DNA from: Stutzerimonas stutzeri
GTDB lineage: Bacteria; Pseudomonadota; Gammaproteobacteria; Pseudomonadales; Pseudomonadaceae
Length of the DNA: 64,000 nt
NCBI RefSeq assembly: GCF_024448695.1
Contig: NZ_JAMOHY010000011.1
Location: forward strand, 29,403 to 93,402
Reading direction: 5' to 3'
Part shown: positions 58,132 to 64,000 of the stretch, piece after piece
Layout: every line of letters begins with the position of its first letter
How positions within the stretch are numbered: position 1 is the stretch's first letter
Program-made: the position numbers and the translations under genes
The notes under the pieces: model-generated
What the model was told of the DNA's origin: nothing
What the model saw: only the letters and a program-made list of their open reading frames with translations
Databases searched by the model: none

Positions 58132-60330
58132 ATGCCTGATGCCCGGTCGACTCGCCCCCAGTGGCAAACTACTGCCTTGAGCAGCGCCATTGCTGCCCTG
58201 TGCGCCAATGGTCTTTTTGTCTCCCAAGCCCACGCCGTTCCAGGTTGCGGCCCGACCGTGAGTGCCAGCCAGGGGCAGTGCACGCCCTATTTTTCGGAGA
58301 CCGTGGTCGTGCAGGAAGGCGTGACCGTCAGTGCCACCGACGCTCCTGCTGTGCTGTATTCCGCTAACCTGGGCGAAGACACCGGTGGCTCTGGGGTGCT
58401 GGGTAGCTTCACCAACAACGGCAGCATCCTTTCCAGCGGGCTGGGTGAGGATTCCTTTATCATCAGCGGCAGGTCGGTTGCAGGCGTACAGATCAACGGC
58501 AACCTGCTGGGCAACCTGACCAACAATGGCCTGATTAGTGCCACCAGCACGGATGACGTCTACAGAGTGGTCGCGGGCGTGAATATGCAAAGCCTTTCGG
58601 GCACGCTGAATAACCATGGCACCATTACTGCTGACGTAGCCGGTTCGGGCGGTGGCCAGGCAGTTGGCGTCAGGATTTCCAACATGTCGGGCGGTGAGCT
58701 CAATAACTACGGCACGATCGAGGGTGTTATATCCAGCTCTGATGTCGGGCAGGCCTATTCGATTTATGCTCTGAATGCCGAGGGCAGCGCCACCATCAAC
58801 AACAGACCGGGTGGTGTACTGCGCGGCCACCTGTATAGCGGTGGCAGCTCGGTCAACGTTACCAACGCCGGTACCATCGATCTGCCGATGGATTCCTTTG
58901 CAGGCTACGTGTCGGGTAACTTTACCCAGACCGACTCCGGCGTGCTGCGCCTTATGGCCTCGGGCGACGGCGAAGACGAGTACAGCCAGATGTTCGTCGG
59001 CGGCACTGCCAGCATCGCCGGCACGGCCTTTGTCGATGTTCAGGAACTCAACACCCTGGAGGTGGGGCAGACGCTGAGCCGGGTGCTCGGCGCTTCTGAA
59101 CTCACTGGCAACTTTGCCCAGGTCGACGACAACAGTGCGCTGTTCAACTTCCAGAGCATTGCCACTGAAGGTGAAAACGGTCATATCGATTTCAAATTGG
59201 TCAAAGCGTTAACCGCCGTCGATGCGGTCGATAGCAATAACAACCCAAGCGCTCGTGGTGCTGCCGGTGCACTCGACACGATTATCGATCGTGGCACCAC
59301 CAACCCCAACATGCAGACGCTTATCGACGCTTTGGGCCAGCTAGGTACCAGCCAGGAAGTCTCTGATGCTATTTCTCAGACAACGCCTCTGCTTACCGCG
59401 AATACCGTCCTCGCCTCGCGTGCGGCGCTTGGCGGTATCAGCCGGGTGATTGAGTCGCGCATTGCATCCAATCGCGGTATGTCGTCAGGCGACGAGTTTT
59501 ATGGTGATCGTAACGTTTGGCTGAAGCCGTTCGGCTCATGGGCCGAGCAGGATGACCGCAGCGGCGTATCCGGCTTTGACGCCAATACCTCCGGCATTGT
59601 GCTGGGTGCTGACGGTACCGTATCTGACAGCACGCGTGTCGGCGTAGCGTTTGCCTATGCCAACTCGAATATCGATGGTAATTCTGACGTCGCGCCCAAT
59701 AGCGCCGATGTCGATATCTATCAGTTGCTCGGTTATGGCAGCCATAGCCTGGATCAGAATACCGAGTTGAACTTTCAGGTCGGTATTGGCCAAAACAATA
59801 CGCAAGGTAAGCGCGACATTCGCTTCCTCGGCGAAACCGCCAAAGCTGATTACAGCAGCCGCCTGGCCACTGTCGGTATTGGCCTGGCGCGTACGTTCGA
59901 GTTGAGTGAAAAAACCGCGTTCACCCCGTCTGTTCGCACTGACTACACCTGGATCAAAGACGAGAGCTATACCGAAAAAGGTTCCAGCGCTAACCTTAAA
60001 GTCGACTCGCAAAGCACCGATCAAATGATCGTAGGTTTGGATGGCAAGCTAAGTCATGAATTCATGCCAGGGACCAGCGTGGTAGCTAACCTAGGTGCGG
60101 GTTATGACGTCTTGAACAAAAATACCAGCATCACTTCTGCATTCGCTGCAGAGCCGGGTACAAGCTTCACCACCGTAGGGCTTGATTCGAGCCCTTGGTC
60201 TCAGCGTGGCGGCCTTGGACTGATCCACAGAACTGAGCAAGGTGCCGAAGTGTCCCTGCGCTATGATGCTGAGCACAGTGAAGGGTTCATCAATCAAACA
60301 GCATCAGTGAAGCTGCGCTGGGATATCTAA
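58132..60330 (+). CDS. Type V autotransporter, beta-helix passenger with C-terminal barrel
   Basis: 732 residues. A signal peptide ends near VSQAHA (residue 37). The passenger (about 38-370) has repeated NNxGxI motifs typical of beta-helical autotransporters: FTNNGSIL, LTNNGLIS, LNNHGTIT, LNNYGTIE, VTNAGTID. A linker with TPLLTANTVLASRAALGGISRVIESR precedes the autotransporter barrel (about 460-732, WLKPFGSWAEQDDRSGVSGFD). The last residues are LRWDI. Two Cys sit just after the signal peptide. It exports its passenger to the surface, perhaps as an adhesin or enzyme; no catalytic site was recognised. Confidence 0.9.
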   Translation: MPDARSTRPQWQTTALSSAIAALCANGLFVSQAHAVPGCGPTVSASQGQCTPYFSETVVVQEGVTVSATDAPAVLYSANLGEDTGGSGVLGSFTNNGSILSSGLGEDSFIISGRSVAGVQINGNLLGNLTNNGLISATSTDDVYRVVAGVNMQSLSGTLNNHGTITADVAGSGGGQAVGVRISNMSGGELNNYGTIEGVISSSDVGQAYSIYALNAEGSATINNRPGGVLRGHLYSGGSSVNVTNAGTIDLPMDSFAGYVSGNFTQTDSGVLRLMASGDGEDEYSQMFVGGTASIAGTAFVDVQELNTLEVGQTLSRVLGASELTGNFAQVDDNSALFNFQSIATEGENGHIDFKLVKALTAVDAVDSNNNPSARGAAGALDTIIDRGTTNPNMQTLIDALGQLGTSQEVSDAISQTTPLLTANTVLASRAALGGISRVIESRIASNRGMSSGDEFYGDRNVWLKPFGSWAEQDDRSGVSGFDANTSGIVLGADGTVSDSTRVGVAFAYANSNIDGNSDVAPNSADVDIYQLLGYGSHSLDQNTELNFQVGIGQNNTQGKRDIRFLGETAKADYSSRLATVGIGLARTFELSEKTAFTPSVRTDYTWIKDESYTEKGSSANLKVDSQSTDQMIVGLDGKLSHEFMPGTSVVANLGAGYDVLNKNTSITSAFAAEPGTSFTTVGLDSSPWSQRGGLGLIHRTEQGAEVSLRYDAEHSEGFINQTASVKLRWDI

Positions 60331-60356
60331 GTCCTTCCGAACGTCATATATCCAGG

Positions 60357-60387
60357 CCCCAGCGTATTAAGTGCGCTGGGGTTTTTT
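60357..60387 (+). terminator. Intrinsic terminator after the autotransporter gene
   Basis: Arms CCCCAGCG and CGCTGGGG with a nine-base loop, followed by six T on the plus strand. Confidence 0.9.
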
Positions 60388-60445
60388 AATGTCTTGGGAA
60401 ACACTACTGACCGTTTTAGCGGCCGATGGGGAATACCCGCCATGA

Positions 60446-61342
60446 TCAGTTGCGTGCGTCATTAACGGGTGGCGGATCAGCTGTACGTGCGGGCAGGGCT
60501 TCCTTTAGCAGGGCAGGCCATTGTTCAACCCAGCAACAGTGATGATCGAAGCCCTCGACCTTTCTTATCCTAAGTGGCGCGCTGGCCGGGAAGTACGCGG
60601 CGTAAGCGCGCACAATGGCAGGGCTGATGATGGTATCTAGGGCGCCGATAAAATGCGTCTGTGGCAACCTTTGCAAGTGCCGCCAATCCGCAGAAGGGTT
60701 AAGCGAGCCCTCCAGTGGCGATAAGTGCTTTTCCTGGGTCCATAGCTGGTGATCAAGATTGCCGGCAACCGTGATCAACTGATCCACATCCTCACGCCGC
60801 GCCGCCACCAGGCTGGCGACTGCCGCCCCACCGGAATAGCCCACCAGCGTCAGTCGCTCAGAGTTAAATCGCTGCTTAAGCTGGTCGACTGCGCTGAGGC
60901 TGGCGGCGATCACTTCAGGCGAGAAACGTTGATTCGTCCAATGCTTGCGCTGACAGCTGCGCTTGTCGTTCACAGCGACATACTGACAAGGCCGCGCCAG
61001 ATAGACCGCCGTACTCGAAGGGTCGCGCATGGCCAGTTTCAGGCCTACCGGATTCACCGGCGTAGGATCGCGCGAGGGCGTGCTGCTGTTGAGCCATGCC
61101 AGGCCATCCCCTTCGATATACACGGTCAACGTCGCGACCTGCTGCAAGCCCTGTGGAACAAAGGCCGTCAGCACAAATTCGCCTGTATCCAGTGTGATGG
61201 GCTGCCAGCCCGCGTCCCTAGCTAGCAGCGCCGCATCAGCTTGACGTTTCTCTGGCCCTGAAGCCGTACAGGCATTCAACAGCAGCGCGAGCATCATGCA
61301 GACGCACGTATGCGCCACATGCGGGAAGTCATTCAAGGCCAT
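60446..61342 (-). CDS. Alpha/beta-hydrolase lipoprotein
   Basis: 298 residues. The N-terminus has a signal sequence with lipobox-like LLNAC. The nucleophile elbow is GYSGGAA (LTLVGYSGGAAVASLVAAR), and the catalytic His is likely in GFDHHCCW. Cys pairs (PCQYVAVNDKRSC) may form a disulfide. Such secreted hydrolases are common in pseudomonads, and the substrate is unknown. It converges on the autotransporter gene, separated by its terminator. Confidence 0.82.
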   Translation of the reverse strand: MALNDFPHVAHTCVCMMLALLLNACTASGPEKRQADAALLARDAGWQPITLDTGEFVLTAFVPQGLQQVATLTVYIEGDGLAWLNSSTPSRDPTPVNPVGLKLAMRDPSSTAVYLARPCQYVAVNDKRSCQRKHWTNQRFSPEVIAASLSAVDQLKQRFNSERLTLVGYSGGAAVASLVAARREDVDQLITVAGNLDHQLWTQEKHLSPLEGSLNPSADWRHLQRLPQTHFIGALDTIISPAIVRAYAAYFPASAPLRIRKVEGFDHHCCWVEQWPALLKEALPARTADPPPVNDARN

Positions 61343-61519
61343 AAAGCAAATCGCGCCAGTATTATGATCGATAAGAGTAGGCTGTTATCGCCGACCCATT
61401 ATCCGAAGCAGGGTCAATGAAGTCGCAGGCATTGAAGCCATCGTAAAAGGTGCCGCTCCCGATGGCAGTATTCATCCAGGCGCACCGGCATTAGCAAACT
61501 GATCGCTGCCCGGGACAGA
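61343..61519. other. Short spacer with no supported gene
   Basis: About 180 bases. A 37-codon minus-strand ORF (MNTAIGSGTFYDGFNACDF...) is present but shows no family features or clear ribosome binding site. Confidence 0.4.
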
Positions 61520-61591
61520 CCAGGAGACAGGAATCGAACCTGCGACCTTCGCGTTACGAGTGCGCTGCTCTACCGACTGAGCTACACCGGC
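61520..61591 (-). tRNA. tRNA-Thr(CGT)-like gene with degenerate acceptor and anticodon stems
   Basis: The minus strand has all tRNA parts at correct spacing: 7-base acceptor arm GCCGGTG, TA, D arm GCTC...GAGC, anticodon loop CTCGTAA (anticodon CGT, threonine), variable region AGGTC, T arm GCAGG TTCGATT CCTGT. The 3' acceptor arm is CTCCTGG, which pairs badly (mismatches at positions 1-72, 3-70 and 6-67). The anticodon stem has mismatches at 27-43 and 31-39, and no CCA is encoded. It is probably a tRNA pseudogene or a gene needing editing. Confidence 0.6.
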
Positions 61592-61658
61592 GCCGCGTCG
61601 GATTATCGGGGGTTGTCAGGCCGCACTCAAGCCTGGCCCGACAGCCCGATCACTCGTT

Positions 61659-62429
61659 TCACAGCCCTGGGGTCGGTCCGGATCGGGTTTGCGGCGTGTC
61701 GCTGCGCTCAATCTCGCTTTTGACCTTGCCGACAACTTCATGCCCCCTATCCGAGACCTTGTGGTAGCCCTCCTCGGCCTTGTGCCGGAGGTTGTCGGTC
61801 ATGCTGTCACTGGCCTGACCGAGCAGTTCATCCTCACGGCGGGTAGGCGGGACCGAGGCCGCCAGCAGCGCGCCGAGGGCAATACCCATTGCGCCCAAGG
61901 CCAGCGGCTGTTCGTTGAGCAGGTGATTAAAGCCGCCGCGTGCACGTTCGGTCTGTTGCCGCAGCCTGTCCGCCGTATGTCGGCTGGTATCGCTGACACG
62001 GTGTCGCGCGTCGGCCAGCGAAGCGGACATGTCATGGCCCATCTGGCTGGTCTTGTCGCGCAGATCACTGCTTTGCCGCTTCAGGCCGGAAGCCTTGCTG
62101 GAGAGCTGGTCCGTCAATGACGGGCCGCTGGAGCTGCCGGTGTGCGCTGGTGGCTGGCGGTTCTGCCCGGCCATCAGCCAGATCAGGCCGATGGAGGTCA
62201 GCACCGTGGGCACCGGATTGGCCTTGACGGTGTTGCTCAGGTTGCTGAAGAACTCACCACCACCGCCCTTGACGTATCCCAGCGCCGTATCGATGAGTTC
62301 GCCGGGCGACAGTTTGCTTTCCAGCGCATGGACGATATTGCCGATGTCGGCTCGCTTCTGATCGATCTCGCGCTCCAGCTCTGCGGGGTCTTTCTGCGCT
62401 TCCACATTTATCTGGTTGCCTGTACTCAT
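61659..62429 (-). CDS. DUF3618 domain protein (stress cassette gene 3)
   Basis: 256 residues. The DUF3618 start is clear (DPAELEREIDQKRADIGNIVHALESKL), then an LSPGELID segment, a predicted membrane helix (VPTVLTSIGLIWLMAG), a Ser/Arg/Asp-rich middle, a second glycine/alanine helix (LALGAMGIALGALLAASV) and an acidic tail. Members occur with holin-superfamily genes and are tied to envelope or desiccation stress. The start overlaps the upstream gene as ATGA. Confidence 0.87.
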   Translation of the reverse strand: MSTGNQINVEAQKDPAELEREIDQKRADIGNIVHALESKLSPGELIDTALGYVKGGGGEFFSNLSNTVKANPVPTVLTSIGLIWLMAGQNRQPPAHTGSSSGPSLTDQLSSKASGLKRQSSDLRDKTSQMGHDMSASLADARHRVSDTSRHTADRLRQQTERARGGFNHLLNEQPLALGAMGIALGALLAASVPPTRREDELLGQASDSMTDNLRHKAEEGYHKVSDRGHEVVGKVKSEIERSDTPQTRSGPTPGL

Positions 62430-62863
62430 GACGTATGCCCCCTGACGGCTTCTTTATCCTTTTGCATGGAGTGAAGGGTGCGCTCGGGTTTGAATGAGGA
62501 CGCCTCGAATTTCTTCTTGCCGGCTGAAACCATGATCAGCCCGATCACCACCACTGCACCGCCCACGATCAGCGCAGCAAGCCAGGGCGCCATGACTTCG
62601 CTCAGGCCATACACCGCCGACATCAGCAGGATGATGAAACCGCCAAGCAGCACCGCGCCGCCACTTGCAACGCTCGCGGCTCCGGCCTTGGTAGCCCGGA
62701 TGGATTCAGTCATCTCGGCTTTCGCCAGCGCCAGCTCCTTGGTGATCAGGGAAGGCACTTCGTGGGTGAGTTGCCGCAGCAGCCCCCCTACGGAGCTGTC
62801 GCTCTCCGGTCGAATGCCAGGTTCAGGGGTGATAGGCGTGGTTGTCTTGTGTGCTTCGCTCAT
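62426..62863 (-). CDS. Phage-holin-superfamily membrane protein (stress cassette gene 2)
   Basis: 145 residues. A cytoplasmic N-terminus (SVGGLLRQLTHEVPSLITKELALAKAEM) is followed by two transmembrane helices (AVLLGGFIILLMSAVYGLSEV; WLAALIVGGAVVVIGLIMV), matching the PF07332/YqjE type. Despite the name it is not a phage gene. It overlaps both neighbours by four bases, so the three proteins are probably made in fixed ratio. Confidence 0.87.
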   Translation of the reverse strand: MSEAHKTTTPITPEPGIRPESDSSVGGLLRQLTHEVPSLITKELALAKAEMTESIRATKAGAASVASGGAVLLGGFIILLMSAVYGLSEVMAPWLAALIVGGAVVVIGLIMVSAGKKKFEASSFKPERTLHSMQKDKEAVRGHTS

Positions 62864-63597
62864 GGGTAAAGCCCTCCGTCAGTACCTTTACCATTGCGAT
62901 CGGTATTGGGTGTGGAGCGGTCCGCTGCCCCTAGGCCCGCTCCGGTTGTGCCTGGACTGCTGCGGGTGCCCGTGGTGCCCCCGGCATTGCTGAGGCCGCC
63001 GACACTCCCCGGCTCGCCGGTATTGAGAGGCTGGTTGAATTCATGCTGACTGGATGTGCGGCTGCCGAAGGCCTGATCCGACGCGGCAGCCGGGCTGGAA
63101 CTGCTGCGATGACTGTATTCGTCCTCTGCTCGCCTGCCGGATGCTCTGGCAAAGCGCGTCAGGCCAAACCCGAGTGCAATGCTGCCGGCGATAAACAAGG
63201 TCGGGTTGTCACGGGCCAGACGATTCACATCCTGAAAGAGTTCATCCACGCTTTTGCCGCGCAGGTTGTCGGATAGACGAACCATGCCCTGGGCCATGTC
63301 GGACACATAGCCGGACAATCCCAGCGTGTCCTGCCCTTCCAGCTCGCGGGCGGCGGCCTCGGCACTGTGGGCGACTTTTTCGATTTCGTCGGCAGCCGTT
63401 TCACGGTAGCCGTCGAGCTGACTCTTACCCTGAGCCTTTACCTCTTCAGCTGCCTGCCGGGCCTTGGCCCGGACCTCCTCGGCAGCCTCTTTCGCCACCG
63501 AGTCGGAAGTCGCTTTGGTATCCATACCGGTCGTCATGTCGGGGCCGGTTTTGCCCAGGCCACCGTAACCAGTGATTTCTTCATCAGGTGTCGTCAT
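62860..63597 (-). CDS. Nutrient-deprivation-induced (Ndi-like) protein (stress cassette gene 1)
   Basis: 245 residues from ATG 63597, with AGGTG six bases upstream. An Ala/Glu/Lys-rich coiled coil (AAEEVRAKARQAAEEVKAQG, about residues 35-95) precedes one hydrophobic segment (NPTLFIAGSIALGFGLTRFA) and a long Ser/Gly/Thr-rich disordered tail. Similar proteins occur in rhizobia and pseudomonads next to holin-type and DUF3618 genes. Function is not established. Confidence 0.82.
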   Translation of the reverse strand: MTTPDEEITGYGGLGKTGPDMTTGMDTKATSDSVAKEAAEEVRAKARQAAEEVKAQGKSQLDGYRETAADEIEKVAHSAEAAARELEGQDTLGLSGYVSDMAQGMVRLSDNLRGKSVDELFQDVNRLARDNPTLFIAGSIALGFGLTRFARASGRRAEDEYSHRSSSSPAAASDQAFGSRTSSQHEFNQPLNTGEPGSVGGLSNAGGTTGTRSSPGTTGAGLGAADRSTPNTDRNGKGTDGGLYP

Positions 63598-63691
63598 TGG
63601 GTTCACCTTTCATATGGCTTGGCCGCAAGACCAGAGTCTTGTGGAACGCAGCCTGTCGATAAATTCACAGGCTGTATGTGCTGCGTACATA

Positions 63692-63723
63692 TAAGGTGAC
63701 CGGGACGTTTTTTTTGAGTTCCC
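63692..63723 (-). promoter_or_regulatory. Possible ECF-sigma (AlgU-type) promoter of the stress cassette
   Basis: On the minus strand GGAACT, 17 bases with an A tract, then TCACC. The -35 and spacing fit the AlgU/RpoE consensus; the -10 is only a partial match to TCTGA. It lies about 95 bases upstream of the first cassette gene. Confidence 0.35.
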
Positions 63724-63856
63724 CTTTCAATAACTCGCTCTTGTTCAACAAATAGACATGTAACCGCTATTACAGAGTCTCTTGCCGAACCCTTGGATAA
63801 TGGCCTGTTGCCAACTTATTTTCGGCACGCGGCAGACTTTCTGGCTTTAAGCGAAA

Positions 63857-63873
63857 CGCTTTCGCGGAAAGCG
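63857..63873. repeat. Inverted repeat 7-3-7
   Basis: CGCTTTC, GCG, GAAAGCG, with flanking GCGAAACG copies on both sides. It could be a protein-binding site or small hairpin; no T tract follows. Confidence 0.45.
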
Positions 63874-64000
63874 AAACGGCAACTTCGCTTTATTGATCAG
63901 CCCTGTTGTCGTCGAATAAAAAATCAGAAACAAAACCGCAACCGACGAACAGTCCTCACACAAGCCGTACGTTTCGACAGGCACAAAAAAACGGGCCGAG

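Larger units (their letters stand above)
63598..64000. other. Right-end intergenic region and leader of the stress cassette
   Basis: About 400 bases to the window edge without a supported gene. It contains a possible ECF promoter (63692-63723) and a 7-3-7 inverted repeat (63857-63873). The window ends in ACAAAAAAACGGGCCGAG, which may be the start of another terminator. Confidence 0.5.

Noticed and set aside
58036..59184. 382-codon minus-strand ORF over the autotransporter
   Set aside because: Antisense shadow; the plus strand has a signal peptide, NNxGxI repeats and a barrel.
62426..62863. Prophage lysis gene
   Set aside because: The holin-superfamily label comes from fold only; no endolysin or phage genes are near, and it is locked in the stress cassette.
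1..64000. CRISPR array or rRNA operon
   Set aside because: No regularly spaced direct repeats and no rRNA-like conserved segments were seen on either strand.

Overview
The window comes from a Pseudomonas-type gammaproteobacterium with moderately high GC. The evidence is the protein sequences (LpxB, BamA, GlnD, DinG, RecA, MutS and FdxA all read as pseudomonad) and gene order. From memory of the P. aeruginosa PAO1 map (not searched), 1-17 kb follows the lpxB-lpxA-fabZ-lpxD-skp-bamA-rseP-dxr-cdsA-uppS-frr-pyrH-tsf-rpsB-map-glnD order. The 17-31 kb stretch matches the sha/mrp-pdxH-dinG-ychJ block, which lies elsewhere in PAO1. The 32.8-49.4 kb stretch follows the erdR to recX-recA-cinA-mutS-fdxA block with deletions. 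A Halopseudomonas-like (P. pertucinogena lineage) genome would fit, but the genus is not proven here.

Layout. 1-13.4 kb, minus strand: envelope and translation supercluster (lipid A, outer-membrane assembly, undecaprenyl and CDP-diacylglycerol precursors, ribosome recycling factor, UMP kinase, EF-Ts, S2). 13.5-17.1 kb, plus strand: map-glnD. 17.1-22.8 kb, minus: a complete six-gene Mrp/Sha cation/proton antiporter operon with fused A-B subunit. 23-31 kb: envelope lipoproteins, pdxH, a beta-lactamase-fold esterase, dinG, a CopD-like membrane protein and a SEC-C protein. 31-35.9 kb: fpr and the divergent LysR regulator finR, an ErdR-like response regulator, an EamA exporter, a DTW tRNA-modifying enzyme and a small secreted protein. 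35.9-43.2 kb: phosphoketolase-like protein, beta-CASP RNase, LOG-family protein, recX, recA, pncC.

43.2-46.4 kb, between pncC and mutS, is an integration scar. It holds an IS66 transposase tail, an arsR plus medium-chain dehydrogenase pair, a umuC fragment, an excisionase-like ORF and the C-terminal end of a phage integrase. mutS, fdxA, csbD and yihY follow, then an orphan pyruvyl-transferase-like gene. 52.5-55.1 kb is a second decay zone: a 5'-truncated type I restriction hsdR lies between the broken ends of a GGDEF gene and an EAL gene.

55.2-60.4 kb is the most unusual coding region. A PKHD-type iron/2-oxoglutarate hydroxylase gene is followed by a cyanophycin-synthetase-like ATP-grasp ligase whose Mur-ligase part is cut short and has lost its P-loop. 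A type V autotransporter is divergent from this pair. The right end has an alpha/beta-hydrolase lipoprotein, a structurally degenerate tRNA-Thr-like gene and a three-gene overlapping stress cassette (Ndi-like, holin-superfamily, DUF3618). No CRISPR array, rRNA operon or intact mobile element was seen.
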